The notes under the pieces: generated by a model | Databases searched by the model: none | The model's input: only the letters and a program-made list of their open reading frames with translations | Told to the model about the DNA's origin: nothing | Position numbers and translations under genes: made by a program | Source of the DNA: Halictus rubicundus | Taxonomy: Eukaryota; Arthropoda; Insecta; Hymenoptera; Halictidae | Assembly: GCF_050948215.1 (NCBI RefSeq) | Contig: NW_027488622.1 | Span: 628,501-692,500, forward strand | Length of the DNA stretch: 64,000 nucleotides | Direction of reading: 5' to 3' | In this document: positions 53,448 to 64,000 of the stretch, piece by piece | Position numbering within the stretch: position 1 is the stretch's first letter | How the letters are laid out: every line of letters begins with the position of its first letter

Positions 53448-53890
53448 TATGCTAAAATTGATTTGTGAAGCTGATTTTCATCGTTCCATCGTTAAATTAG
53501 ATTATAGTTTGAACCATTACTTCTGAACATTACAACTCAGATGAACAATATTCTTTTCTCTACTTCGAACATGGATTGTGTGCGGATGCCGTCGTGGCAC
53601 CGGCGGCCGATGCCACGCGGCCTGTGCCAGGTGGCGGCCGCCGGTGCCAGGCGGCCGAAAACGGATGCCCAACGGCTTGCCCAGCTCTCAGCGGATGCAT
53701 AGGCATCCCGGGGTGTAGAGGGGAAGTAAATTGTTCGGGAGTTAGGTAGCGAACACCCGCTGTGTGCGGGTCTTAGCTTTTGTTGCGAGCATCTCGAGCG
53801 CCTTCTCAGGTTGCTTTTTATGGTTCCGGTGCGTATGGATTAGAAAATCGTGGTAGTATCCATACTAACGTTCACCTCCGGCAAGTATGA

Positions 53891-54784
53891 AGAGACCCTA
53901 AATGGTCGCCCGGCAATAGCGAGAGAGAGAAACAACCTCTCTCTATCTTCCGCGAAATATAATAAAAAATGGCAGCGCAGCAAGAGTGAATAAATGGCCG
54001 CGCGGCAAGAAGACGGAAGAGCGAGAGAGAGAGAGAGAGAGAAACAACCTCTCTCTCTATCTCCCAGCGAAATACATCGCAACCTTCAAGGTCAAATCAC
54101 ATTGCAGAATACGGCTGCAACGATAATGAAATACTAAAGCGGAAGTCCGAAATCCTGATGCAGCGATAGGAAACGCCATCCCGGTAACAGAAACCGCAAG
54201 GCGATACCTCGGCGGCGGCGGAGCGATCCCTCCAATAGCCCCGCAAGAGAATGACCCCCTCGCCCATTGAGTTAGAAACCGAGATCCCCCCATCGCCCAG
54301 CAAGAGAATAACCCCCCTCGCCTATTGAGTTAGAACCGGTATAGACTACCTACTCGTTTCGCTGATAAAAAATGAAGAAAAAAAATCGAAAACTGTGAGA
54401 GCTAAAAGTGAAATTTCGAGAATCGATTCGAGAGCCGTGGAGATCTCCTGTTCTCCGTTGCTGTGTACGCGGCGATCTAGCGAGAAGTTTTTTTTTTGAC
54501 GGTGATGACGGTGATGATGGCGACGCGCGAGCAGAACAAACGGTACGCGAGACTGAGCGCATGAATAACGTGTTTAGAGTTGATCTGTGTGCGAGCGACG
54601 AAGTGCGTGCGTTCCCGAAGAGGCGGAGATTGCGACTGTATTTAGTTTCTTTTTTTCGGTATATGTAACGTACCACAGACTTCACTTGGAACTGAACACC
54701 GTCGGAAGAGAGTTGCACGCATGTTGCGTCCCTCGTGTGTTCTCGTTAGCGCCATTTTAGTGTCTGCGTCGGAAACAATCGACG
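53891..54784. other. Noncoding DNA between copies C and D
   Basis: It contains two gagagagaaacaacctctctc palindromes (about 53922-53944 and 54030-54055) and a tandem pair of about 55-bp units with cattgagttagaaac (54240-54335). Short frames show no domain. Confidence 0.5.
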
Positions 54785-54960
54785 AACGACGGAGAGAGAA
54801 AACGGGGTCGTGCGAGACGTGGATAAAAGAAATAGTCGAAGGAGAAGACTAACGGATACCGTAGTAGAGGAGGTTGGGCGCTAACGAGAGGACTAACGCG
54901 GTGCATCAAGACACCTCGAGATCGCGTCGATGGTAGTCGCAATTAGGGTCCTCACACACA

Positions 54961-55105
<145 letters not shown>

Positions 55106-55138
55106 ATTATCTCTATAGTGTCTATGGTCCCGTAGGTT

Positions 55139-56508
55139 TTACGAGAAGTCATGCTGCACTGTCCTCAACATTAAATCGATGGCAATCCTGGCGTCCCCGA
55201 CGGAGTCGTGTTCCATTGTCTGTATCTCTCGTCGCAGCACCGTCCTCGCGAGTGTCTTCAGGCTGCAGCGGAACGGGTAGCCGAGGAAGTGAGGGAACGC
55301 CACTCATGTGTCGATCACAGTAGAGTGAAGGATTCTGAGGGCTCTGAGATCATAATCCAGGGCGTGACCGATCAGGATCGTCTCAGCGTGGACGAAGCTG
55401 ATGAGGTCCATTTGCATGCCCCTGAGACGTTTCGATGCCCTCGAGAGATCCTTCGCCGTGATCCCACTGAACCTGGTATTTTGGTCGATAATCTCTGCAT
55501 CGGGCCTGACCAGCGTGTCATAGACCACATTTCCATCCATATCGACCACAGTTACCTCAGCCAGCTCGAGTCCGCGCCGCGTGAAGCACATCTCGCAGTC
55601 CAGAGCGAAGACACCGTAGTTTCCATCGGAGGGCACGATCCCGGCAGGTTGAGTACACACGTACCCCTCCAGCGGTCAATTGTATCCTGGAGATAGGCCC
55701 GTCCAAACGTGCATTCTGGCGTTGGTGCATGCTCTGGAACTGTTCCGGTCCTGGCAACACTCCCAGGCGTTCCTTTGCAGCCCGTTCACAATTCCGCTCC
55801 GGAACTTTCCCCAATGGTATACGCACCGATCCTCCTGCAGGTATTCGCCATCGTGCCGGTTGACGTAGAAATTTTTGAGGCACCTCGCGCACTGCCTCTC
55901 TTCGACGACAAGTTTATACGATTCGGGGGTTCAATAGCTCCTCGACCTTTCCTAATACTGGTGGTAGCCGTAGCCGGACGAGGAGCATGAGGACGAATAC
56001 GAGGATGAGTGCGTCGACGGCGACGAGGAAGAGGAATCGCCGATATCCGAGCTCTTATCGCTATCTGAAGCGCTCTCCTGCTCTAGGTCAGAGCTGTCGA
56101 CGGAGCTTCCACTATAGTTCCCGCTGTCGACCTCGCTCTCCACTATGGAGGTGGTTCCGCTGCCAGGCACAAATTCGCGGGTGTTGACATCCAGGTGATG
56201 GTAGCTGCGTGCCCGGTAGCCCAGGGGATGTTGGTGATGGTTGACAACCGCAGCGTAGCCAGGGTAATAGCTACACTCGACCGGGTAGCCAAGATGGGCC
56301 AGCTGATCACCTGTTAATGTGTATCCTCGGAGCAAGGAGGCCAGCGCCGCGTTACTTAGATGTTTTAGCTCGTTTCGCTGGCTACTCAGGAACGTGCTGG
56401 ACTCCCTGCCAGCATTTCAGGGCCCGGTCGTCGCATTTTCCCCGGACTTGGTCTGCGCGCGATGTGCGTTTTCAGCAGTTTCCAGCTGGTAATTCCTCCT
56501 GGAACCGG
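55139..56508 (-). pseudogene. REXO1/GOR-like RNA exonuclease pseudogene, copy D
   Basis: It is offset by 54768 bases from copy A and nearly identical. It has the same in-frame stops: after HQY at 55952-55954, shortly downstream, after SSGYN near 55661-55663, and after STVIDT at 55301-55303. It keeps ALDCEM, TRFSGIT and GHALDYD and has the same loss of the terminal catalytic His. The two copies differ by a handful of substitutions (for example GKVP preceded by IP instead of IQ in an overlapping frame) and by about 57 bp missing near 56778. Identical damage in both means that the gene was already dead, or was dispersed in this form, before the copies separated. I see no promoter evidence for expression. 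Confidence 0.78.
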
Positions 56509-58055
56509 CGGTCCTCGGGGACGTCAACGAGGTTTGGGAAGTCTCGGAGCTCCTATAGGGCTGCTAGGCTACTCCTGCTGCCGGCAGTGGTGGTGCCTGC
56601 GCACTCGTTGCTGCTGTTGCTGGTGCTAGTCAGCCTGCTCCTCCTCGTGCTCTTGCACGTCGTCTCGTTCCTGGCGCTGGTCCCGTGGCGCTCTGGTTCG
56701 ATTTCTCCTTTGTCGTTGGCTCAGGATCGTTCGATCCTCTTTCGTCGACGATCCCAACGAGGCCTCGCTGCTCGCGGACTTAAGGTCGGCCCACACAAGA
56801 CCGGGAATAGACCGTGTACGTTTGGCCGCTAGATTCGAAACCAGGGTGTAGGGTTTGAGTCGACGGAGCTTCAGTGTTCTCGACTATATTTCTGCTCGCC
56901 CCGGTTGGGTCATTATCTCGAGCGTTTGACCATTTCCAGATGGCCTTTCGGGAGCGCGTTGACAGTTCCCTGCTGTGCATGGCACAAAAAAAAATGTTTT
57001 TAGGGCCTTCACGGTTCCTGAGGTAAACTGTCGGTATCTCCCGTTTACAATACCATGGAAATAGGAAACCGTCCTGCCTCTTGGTGAAACATCATACATC
57101 CTTGTATTGTATGTAAATTATACATACATATATTGTAAAAACGAGAATAGTTGTTATTTTTTTTTATTAAAGAAATATCCACATTAGGAAGGGGATCATT
57201 TCATGTGAATTCGATCATTTTTTGGGGACTATGTCTCGAATTTTGATGACATTGAAGTATGTTGTGGTCCAAGAGAAAATGGGAGGCGGGGGTTGAGCCG
57301 GGTTATCACAAAAGACTGCTGTTCTCAAATAATTTATTTTTTCCTTGGTAAATGTCATTTCTTAATTAAAAAATATTAGAAATATCTTTGTTTTGCAAAT
57401 TTTACCACTGGTTTAAGTGTGAAAAAATTTGAATAAATATGGCTGTATTTTACGTTTCTTCATCTTTCTCTTTGAAATTTCGTTTTGTAATTCGCGGAGC
57501 CGCAAAACTACTTATTGTACTATTCATTATTTTAAGTTCATAAAATTGCTGGATATTCTTTAGACATTCTGAAGTAAGGGTCGCTAGCGCAAATATGTAT
57601 GTATATGGAAAACTTCTGAATTCTTGTCCATAATGATCTAAAAATAGTTGAATGGAAGGGTCCCTGGCAGCAATGCGGTGACGTATCTATATCTTGTCCA
57701 ATGAGACGAGGCAGTAGACGTAACCATATTCAGTCGAGTGGGACAGAGTAGAGGTACCAATGCGCTGCTGATTGGTTCAGACTGGAAGGGGCAGGCCTCG
57801 TTTCACACGCGCTTTCGGCTGCAGTCCAAATATTGACTACTATGTAGCGGGTGACGTCGAAGCCAAAACAATGGGACTACCGGCGCAGCTGAGGTAGGGA
57901 TAGGCACACCTAACGGTAGGCTTCTCAAGAATGGTGACACTTTAAAAATGGCGAAATTAAAATGGTTTCAAGTGTACTTGTCGTCCTTACACCATGTACA
58001 TATGCGACTGCCACATGATTTAATACAATTATGAATTGTTAGAGAAATTTACTTC

Positions 58056-58309
58056 ACGGACCTGTTTTTAAAAAACCGGACACTTCAAAATTGACGAAAT
58101 TAAAATTATTTGAAGTGAACTCTGCACCGCGATACATAGCCTAGCACGGTTGGCGCATGGTAGAAGCAGAGCCCGGGAGGCTGTTAGGCCTATGGCCTCC
58201 CGAGCACAGGGCCAACCGTGCGAGGCTGTGTATCGCGATGCAGCGTTCACTTGAAATAATTTGAATTTCGTCAATTTTGAAGTATCCGCTTATTTAAAAA
58301 CAGGTCCGT
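58056..58309. repeat. 254-bp near-perfect palindrome (hairpin element)
   Basis: It begins ACGGACCTGTTTTT and ends AAAAACAGGTCCGT. Arms of about 105 bp match each other inverted, including CAAAATTGACGAAATT / AATTTCGTCAATTTTG and GCACGGTTGGC / GCCAACCGTGC. The spacer itself holds a smaller palindrome, GGGAGGC...GCCTCCC. No target duplication is clear. It could be a foldback MITE; a transcript would form a long hairpin. Confidence 0.88.
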
Positions 58310-58451
58310 AAAAGGGACACTTGGGGCTATAACCTCAATTTTTTCAAATTTTTAGAAAGGTACCTGCTACGAAAACATTTGTTTAAAATAATTGCCACAT
58401 AAATGGTGAAGAAAACATTTTATCCAAATGACAACATTTTCGGTAAACACT

Positions 58452-58781
58452 TGTAGCGGCGTGAAGTGAGCGTGAAGAGAGAAAGAGAAAGAATGTGTCA
58501 GTACGCGTGAAGTGAGCATGAAGAAAGAGAGCGAGGATGAACAAATGAGCGTGAAGAAAGAGAGCGAGTATGAACAAATGAGCGCGAAGGGAGAGAGAGA
58601 AAGAATGAGTAAATACGTGTGAAGGAGCGAAAGAAAAGATAGAACGTAGAGACGCGTGCGTGTAGTTTTCACCAGAAGCAAACGAACCAGCGTGTGAGAC
58701 GGTTGCAAACCGCGTGTAAAAAAGTAATAAAAGTGAACATACAAAAATACAGCGTGAAAGGTGCATAAAAGAAGCCTAACA
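58452..58781 (+). repeat. Gypsy-4 5' LTR
   Basis: About 330 bp, TG...CA, rich in gcgtgaagaaagagagcgag-like tandem units. Placed by the adjoining primer-binding site; the left edge is inferred because no second LTR is available. Confidence 0.7.
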
Positions 58782-58826
58782 ATTGGTGACCCCGACGTCC
58801 AACCGACGGATAGTCTAATAGTAGAA

Positions 58827-59597
58827 ATGGCAGAGCCGAACGTCGAAGAATATGACGTTAACAAGGTCAGTATAAAAATTCCGCCATTTTGGGTAGACAA
58901 GCCAGAGATATGGTTTTACCAGGTCGAAGCCCAATTCCAAATCGGCAACATTACACAAGAGGATACTAAATTCAACTATTTGATTGCCCAATTAGAACCA
59001 AAATTTATAGAAAATCTGTGGGACATTATTCAAGATAGGGGCGCGAATAAATACACGATGGCGAAGCAGAGATTGCTGAATACATTTAAAGAAAGCGAAA
59101 ATAAACGCATAAAAAAGTTAATTACAGGAATGGAATTAGGAGATATGAAACCCTCACAGTTGCTTCGCAGGATGAGGACACTAGAAAACACAGACGATAT
59201 ATCGGAAAAAGTCCTGAAGACTCTGTGGCTGGAGAAAATGCCGGACCACGTGAAAAACGTCCTCGTGGTGAGTAATGAAACGCTGGACAGAGTAGCGGAA
59301 ATGGCAGACAAAATGGTTGAAATGACGGCAAACACGGAAATAGCTGGTATCGGTAAGGAGACACCGTGGAAAGAGATCATGTCGAAAATTTCTGACCTAG
59401 AACAACAGATCGCAGTCTTGAATGTATCACGAAGATCACGATCAAGAAGTGGGAGTTTCGATCGAAGCCGAACGAGGAGCGGGAGCAGATCAAGGCGAGT
59501 GTTCGATCCCAACGGTAAATTTTGCTTTTACCATTTTAGATTCGGGAATCGGTGTAACCCGGAAAAATGTAAGCAGCCGTATCCGACGTATCGATAA
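58827..59597 (+). pseudogene. gag: Gypsy-4 gag, 3' end replaced
   Basis: The ATG at 58827 (MAEPNVEEYD), 45 bp after the LTR, is the likely start. The protein has IPPFWVDKPEIWFYQVEAQF, FKESENKRIKKLITGMELGD, LEQQIAVLNVSRRSRSRSG and the Cys/His cluster FCFYHFRFGNRCNPEKC, close to Gypsy-1 gag. The frame is open, but its last residues (after KQPYP) come from the inverted pol junction, so the native end is missing. No protease follows. It is otherwise undamaged and could be translated. Confidence 0.85.
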
Positions 59598-60270
59598 CGT
59601 ATCCGCTACTATGTTGTCCTTTCCGCTTATGTGACGAATGTCCGTGGTGTACTGTGAGATGTATTGGAGCTGGCGCTGCTGCCTAGGAGATGCTTTCTCA
59701 TTTTTTTGGTTAAATGCAAATATTATTGGTTTGTGGTCCGTAAATACCACAAATTCTCTCGCTTCTAACATATGTTTGAATTGTTTGATGGATAAATAAA
59801 TACTTAGCAGTTCTCGGTCGTACGTACTGTATGCTTTCTGCGTATCATTTAGTTTCTTCGAATAGAATGCGATTGGTTTCCAGCTTCCTTGGTCATATTG
59901 TTGGAGTACCGATCCTACCGCCCAATCTGAAGCGTCTGTACACAACGATAGTGGGAGTTCTGGTCTCGGAAAACTTAAAAGAGCAGCGTTGGCCAGATCG
60001 GTTTTGCCAGTTCCATTCTTTTCGGGTCCAGTGGTCGCGCTTTCGAATGCACTGGTTGGCCTCTCGTGATTATGTGGTGGTTGACTTCGTGTTCCTTCGA
60101 CTTCGTTACTATCCCTGGCTTTGTGATCCCTGGATACGAGCAAAGAAGATCTGAAAATTTAGATGATTGATTCAATGTGCTGATTTTATAGTCTTCGTAT
60201 ATAGGCATTATTTCGCTTTTTATCGATATTTTTGTGATATCGTCAATCAACCGTCTTTTGTGAATATTAT
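59594..60270 (-). pseudogene. pol: Gypsy-4 pol remnant, inverted: protease/RT edge fused to RNase H
   Basis: The minus strand from about 60270 starts with the spacer after the protease (IHKRRLIDDITK), runs to HSKARPLDPKRMELAK (start of reverse transcriptase), then jumps near 59995 with a frameshift to LANAALLSFPRPELPLSLCTDASDWAVGSVL (RNase H), YSTYDRELLSIYL and GKDNIVADTLS, ending at the junction with gag. The YLDD region, about 220 codons, and the whole integrase are missing. It matches the order of Gypsy-1 pol. It lies in opposite orientation to its gag. Confidence 0.87.
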
Positions 60271-61690
60271 ACATTCTTAAGACACCTTACGTTTCCCACT
60301 CTCTCACCCTAACAACCAATAGAAATGTTTGAAAATATTCGTGTTCTTCTGAAATGCTATATATAACCGAGGTCAAACTGATGTGAGGCATTTGCCACCA
60401 GCTCGTTTCAGAGCTACGATAAACGACGAGGGAAACTCCAACTTCGAGGATTCACAGTTTAAAAAGGCTGCAGGTATATTTTGACCGAAGGCCCAACGAC
60501 TCCAGAAATTCAAAGGCGAATTGGCTATAAAAGTCGGTACCCTCACTCCGCCGCGGTAATTAGCACCGCGTCACGCTGCTACCTGCGCCACCTTCTTTAG
60601 CTACTAATAAAACAATAAACGACACATAACCCAGTGGTATTGTTTAAAATACTATACACGTTTATACTAAATGCTTATATTTCGATGAAACAAGCCAGAA
60701 TTCCTTCCTACGCACGCCAGGTGCAAGACTATCTTCCATTATGCATAATTATTGTTAACTGGCAAAAAAAAAGAAAATCCTGAAACATGTATCCCCTATT
60801 TTGGATCAAAGATCACACACCCAAGTTTACATTAAAATGAACTAACAATAAATAAAAGAAACTGCAAAAAAAAATCAAAATTTTAATATATTGTTTAAAC
60901 AAAAAACTTTTGTTAAAATTTTCTTGCGCGACTACGTTTCCCATTGAAAAACACACAATTTAAAAAAAAAATCAAATTTTTTCGATCTCTGGTTTCCGAG
61001 ATATCTCAAAAAATGTGGTTTTGAACCCCAACTTTGAGGGCTGTTTTCACCCCTTCAAAGTGGATGTTTGCCGATAAAAAAAATACGTGTCAAATATTTT
61101 TCAAAGAACTAGAAGCTCCCATAAGTTTCATCAAAATCGGATTTTCGCATCTGAATATGTTCCCTTGTTAGTTTTTCACGGAAAAAACGCCGAAAAAAGT
61201 GGTTTTTATTTTTTCCTACTATGACGCACCAATCGCAGGAATTTGAAAAAAATTGAGCATAATACTTAGGACAATATCTCATTGCTAAATTAATTCTGTT
61301 CTAGTGTCTCTTCGATTTCCATATGAAATCTGCATTTTTTCGATTTTTTTCGTGTTTTTCGATTTTTACAGCCAGAGTTTGCAACGGAAAAATCTGAAAA
61401 CGATTCAAAGTATGCGGTTTGGTATCAGAAATGTGTCAGATTGTTTTCAGAATTTTAAATTGTCATTAAATGGGGAAAATGGGTCAAAAACTGGATTTTC
61501 GTTTTTCCTCTATAACTGCCCTCACAGATGAGCTATAGGGCTAAAACTTGGTTGAAAGGTATCTTTTTTGGTAGGCTATCGAATGGCGCAAATTGGAATA
61601 AAATCCCTTCCAGGGCAGATTTGACCCCCAAAACCGGCTATAGCCTTTCAGCCTGTTCTTGTTTTAGGAATGGGCTTCCGATTAGTCCAT
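60271..61690. other. Noncoding DNA, possible LTR remnant at the left
   Basis: Bases 60350-60640 have a TATATATAA near 60358-60366, a GCTATAAAAG near 60525 and AATAAAACAATAAA near 60606, an LTR-like layout, but no ends were found. Bases 60660-61690 are AT-rich with no gene. Confidence 0.4.
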
Positions 61691-61699
61691 CTGTTTCTA

Positions 61700-61877
61700 T
61701 GGCAAGGTGTTTTACTACGTAAATATTGCAGGTGCTTCATGGATATGAAGAATTGTCGTTCCTACGGTGAAATCGGGGTTGTGGTGAGTCCAGTTATTTC
61801 GATTTCCTCTCGTGAAATGTCTGCTGTTCTTCCTAGAGCGTTGAGGACTACCAAATTTACGGACCCTCCACCGTCAA
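61700..61877 (-). pseudogene. Retrotransposon protease remnant
   Basis: The minus strand encodes GEFLIDGGGSVNLVVLNALG, resembling a retrotransposon aspartic protease (usual core LIDTGSSVNLV) with the residue after the catalytic Asp changed. It is in a different frame from the gag upstream, joined at GAATTTTTAATT, and stops at TTPISP near 61775. It is either a decayed frame or a gag-pol frameshift site. Confidence 0.6.
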
Positions 61878-62650
61878 TTAAAAATTCTCCCGTTCCTGAT
61901 TCCAGTTCTGGGATCGTAATTTTGATCCGTGGTGCAGGTGCTTCCTTGATGAGGGTTTCTCTTCGAAGCGGACGGATCTTGGGCGATCTTCTTTCTTTTC
62001 GCTCATCGTGTCGCCTGTACGGTGAGCACGATCGTAGTTTAAAAATTTCTTTGATTCCACGGATGAATCTCGCGAATCTCGTCGGAATCGCGGGCTACGG
62101 GGACGATTCCTGCAGAATTTCCCGTCGTGCCCGGAATTTCCGCAGTGCCAACAATACATGTTTAACGTGCGATCTTTATCGGTACCCTTTACAATCGTAT
62201 ATCGTTTTTCTCCGTCATCTCCCATTGATGACTCGGAGCGATTAGAGGGGGAGTGTTAGGGGCCCCTGTGACGCAAGGTCCAGACAGAAGCGCGTTCTTC
62301 TCTTTCCTCCTCAAAACCAGATGGTGTCGTGCGTCGATCTCTGTGTCGATCATATCTGCTCGGAGATAGAGGACACGACCCTTCACGGTCGCGATAACGA
62401 GGATCTTGGTCGAAAGAATCTCGGCGGGACCACCTTGATGGTGATTCATTCCGAGGCGATTGTCTTCGATTTCTTAATTTTTTATCTATTTGTAGCACGG
62501 CGTCGTAAGCTTCCTCCAGATTTTCTGTATATTTTAGGAGAGCCAACACCTTCAAGGCAATACGATCCGGTAATCCATCTATGAAGTTTTCCAGAACATC
62601 TTTCTCCATCTCCTTGATGAATTCTTCAGCGTGGACCTCGTATTTTTCTT
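61878..62650 (-). pseudogene. gag: Retrotransposon gag remnant with CCHC zinc knuckle
   Basis: Two overlapping minus-strand frames carry one gag. The upstream part (to 62609 and slightly beyond) reads EKDVLENFIDGLPDRIALKV and LEEAYDAVLQIDKKLRNRR. The downstream part (61878-62225) has a canonical knuckle CWHCGNSGHDGKFC and an Arg/Ser/Glu-rich tail. A frame change around 62230-62300 separates them. Gag zinc knuckles bind genomic RNA. The N-terminus is missing: the frame is interrupted near 62680 by the LTR of the BEL/Pao element on the right. Confidence 0.75.
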
Positions 62651-62684
62651 TAATGGCTCCACGCGTATAATAGACTAGGTGGCT

Positions 62685-63085
62685 TGTCCTATTAACGACA
62701 GGATATCTGGACTGGCTCGCTGGACTGTGGCTGGGTGATTGATCTTTGCAGTTCGAGTGTGCGGGTAACTTCGTTTTATTACAAGAGCCTGACGAGCTCT
62801 CTTTTTCACGCAGAACCTTTCAATACGGCAATTTGACTCTCACTGGTCTTAATCCGGCGCGAGAAACGGCAGCTATTCGGCAGTGATCGGTTACAAATTC
62901 AATGTCGCCAATCAGAGGCTGCGACGACACTTAGCCAAAGACGTGGGGTCATAAACCAAAAACCTGTCAACAGTCACGGGTGACTGAATCTCGGCACGGC
63001 TGGAGACAATACCGTCTTGAGCATCCGGCGAGCTATTAATAGCGATGTGAACGTTATTACGCTTACGCAGACATGGTTTTAAACA
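62685..63085 (-). repeat. BEL/Pao 3' LTR at the right edge
   Basis: On the minus strand it starts TGTTTAAAACCATG after the purine-rich AGAGGCAAGGCGAGCGG and ends TTAATAGGACA. AATAAAACG near 62775 is the likely polyadenylation signal. The start resembles the BEL/Pao LTR at 53078. The partner LTR lies outside the window, so the ends are inferred. Confidence 0.65.
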
Positions 63086-63368
63086 TACCGCTCGCCTTGC
63101 CTCTAGAGGAGGCAAAACGATATATCTTAGTCTTCGCAAACTATGATTATGATGTGAGCGCAATTTCGCATACGTTGGAACATTGATACATGAATGACAA
63201 TTCACAGTAGTAAACGAAGATGGACAGTGGTCTGTCAACGGCAAAAAAAAGCTGACAATATTACTTCTCAAAATGAGTACATAGAGTAGAGATGTAACGC
63301 AGTCTATCATTTACCGTATAACTTAACGCGAAGGATATAAAAACATACTTAATAAATAATTACTTGGA

Positions 63369-64000
63369 CTAATCTAAATTTTCATTTTGTGACTTGACCG
63401 GCAGCGGGCAAATCTGAGTTACAGGTCGTTTCAGTTCACCGTCGACGGTGCGTACGGTGACAATACGGACCCTTTTGTCCGGACCGGGATGCAACTGAGT
63501 GATGCGCGCGAGTCGCCATTTAGAAGGGCGGAGTAAAGAATTTTTCCAAATAATTAATTCATTTACACGCAGGTTAGCGCGATCCTGCTGCCACTTTCGA
63601 CGTTGATGCAACGTATGGAGATAATCACAGGACCACGAACGCCAGATTTGTTCCGTAACTTTTCTGACTTTTTGCCATCGGTCAAGTCTATTCGAATTAA
63701 TATCTAGAGCGGATTCCTCCGGAACCGCGATAAGAGGCCGCCCGATAAGGAAATGACCAGGTGTCAGCGCCGATAGATCGGTAGGTTCGTCGGTAAGAGC
63801 GGAAATCGGACGAGAGTTCAAACAGGCCTCGACTTGACATAAGACGGTAGAAAACTCAGTTTGAGACAAGGTATGCGCTCCCACTGCTCGCTTTAGGTGA
63901 TATTTGTCACTTTTTACTCCAGCCTCCCAGAGTCCACCAAAATGAGGAGCGGAAGGGGGGATGAATTTCCAGGTGATCCCGTCATTAGCCAGCAAATTCT
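63369..64000 (-). CDS. pol: BEL/Pao integrase C-terminus with DUF5641-like tail, partial
   Basis: The minus-strand frame enters from the right edge and is open to the stop at 63369. It reads WKFIPPSAPHFGGLWEAGVK (the Glu of LWE is the third catalytic acid), CQVEACLNSRPISAL, LTPGHFLIGRPL, WQQDRANLRVNELIIWK, RWRLARITQLHPGPDKRVRI and ends SQNENLD. This is the end of a BEL/Pao polyprotein; integrase inserts element cDNA and the tail domain is specific to this superfamily. It has no stop or frameshift within the window. About 280 bp of noncoding leader to the LTR (63086-63368) follows. Whether the rest of the element is intact cannot be seen. Confidence 0.88.
   Translation of the reverse strand, partial: NLLANDGITWKFIPPSAPHFGGLWEAGVKSDKYHLKRAVGAHTLSQTEFSTVLCQVEACLNSRPISALTDEPTDLSALTPGHFLIGRPLIAVPEESALDINSNRLDRWQKVRKVTEQIWRSWSCDYLHTLHQRRKWQQDRANLRVNELIIWKNSLLRPSKWRLARITQLHPGPDKRVRIVTVRTVDGELKRPVTQICPLPVKSQNENLD

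Larger units (their letters stand above)
50870..53890. repeat. Low-copy repeat copy C
   Basis: It is homologous to 2225-6440 of copy A but lacks the solo LTR and the foldback element found there, so it provides their empty sites. It contains one insertion of its own (52178-53447). At 53590-53680 it has an expanded GGCCG/GGTGCC-rich stretch relative to 6185-6215. No gene other than the insertion. Confidence 0.85.
58452..60270 (+). mobile_element. Ty3/Gypsy element 4, rearranged (gag joined to inverted pol)
   Basis: A left LTR (about 58452-58781, TGTAGCGGCG...GCCTAACA) is followed by TTGGTGACCCCGACGTCC (primer-binding site) and gag on the plus strand. At about 59590 the sequence switches to pol of the same element family on the minus strand, which runs to about 60270. 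No right LTR is found. The inverted pol also lacks the central reverse transcriptase. Bases 58310-58451 before it have no gene. Confidence 0.82.

Noticed and set aside
59030..59512. 160-codon minus-strand frame
   Set aside because: It is antisense to the Gypsy-4 gag gene, whose sense frame has clear motifs.

Overview
This window is eukaryotic and looks like repeat-rich, probably heterochromatic insect DNA. The element types (Ty3/Gypsy, BEL/Pao, mariner/Tc1-like, Jockey-like and R1/TRAS-like LINE remnants) fit a hymenopteran such as an ant, but no host gene fixes the species, so that is inference. I see no intact single-copy host gene. Almost all recognisable coding sequence belongs to mobile elements. 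The exception is a REXO1/GOR-like 3'-5' RNA exonuclease region, present twice as near-identical broken copies.

Layout. A long low-copy repeat occurs four times: copy A at 1-6440, B at about 14070-17480, C at 50870-53890 and D at 54785-57970. A and D carry the exonuclease pseudogene; B and C carry only the tail. Because the copies are homologous, one copy often supplies the empty site for an insertion in another. This dates and delimits a 790-bp solo LTR in A (2384-3173), a foldback element in A (3393-5087) and a rearranged BEL/Pao element in C (52178-53447). The foldback element holds TTAGGG telomere-type repeats, and a 5'-truncated R1/TRAS-like LINE is inserted in those repeats.

From 6440 to 28700 the sequence is a patchwork: BEL/Pao integrase fragments, several LTRs (many solo, with TG...CA ends and 4-5 bp target duplications), two hairpin-bearing tandem arrays, a mariner-like element with very long inverted ends and a transposase broken by one stop, shorter relatives of such elements, and LINE scraps, separated by AT-rich noncoding DNA.

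From 28700 to 48356 lie three Gypsy elements with both LTRs and 4-bp target duplications. Gypsy-1 (28701-33891, +) has a solo LTR in its protease. Gypsy-2 (36058-42250, -) has a mutated protease, a deleted integrase core and a nested 1.4-kb solo LTR. Gypsy-3 (42960-48355, -) has open gag and pol frames and nearly identical LTRs, and is the best candidate for a recently active element. From 49700 to the end come a gag gene cut by an LTR, repeat copies C and D, a 254-bp near-perfect palindrome, a Gypsy element with gag joined to inverted pol, a gag-protease remnant and a BEL/Pao 3' half running off the right edge.

These genes do not form a shared pathway. Their organisation is a record of insertion, LTR-LTR recombination, inversion and decay. 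All boundaries and identities were read by eye.
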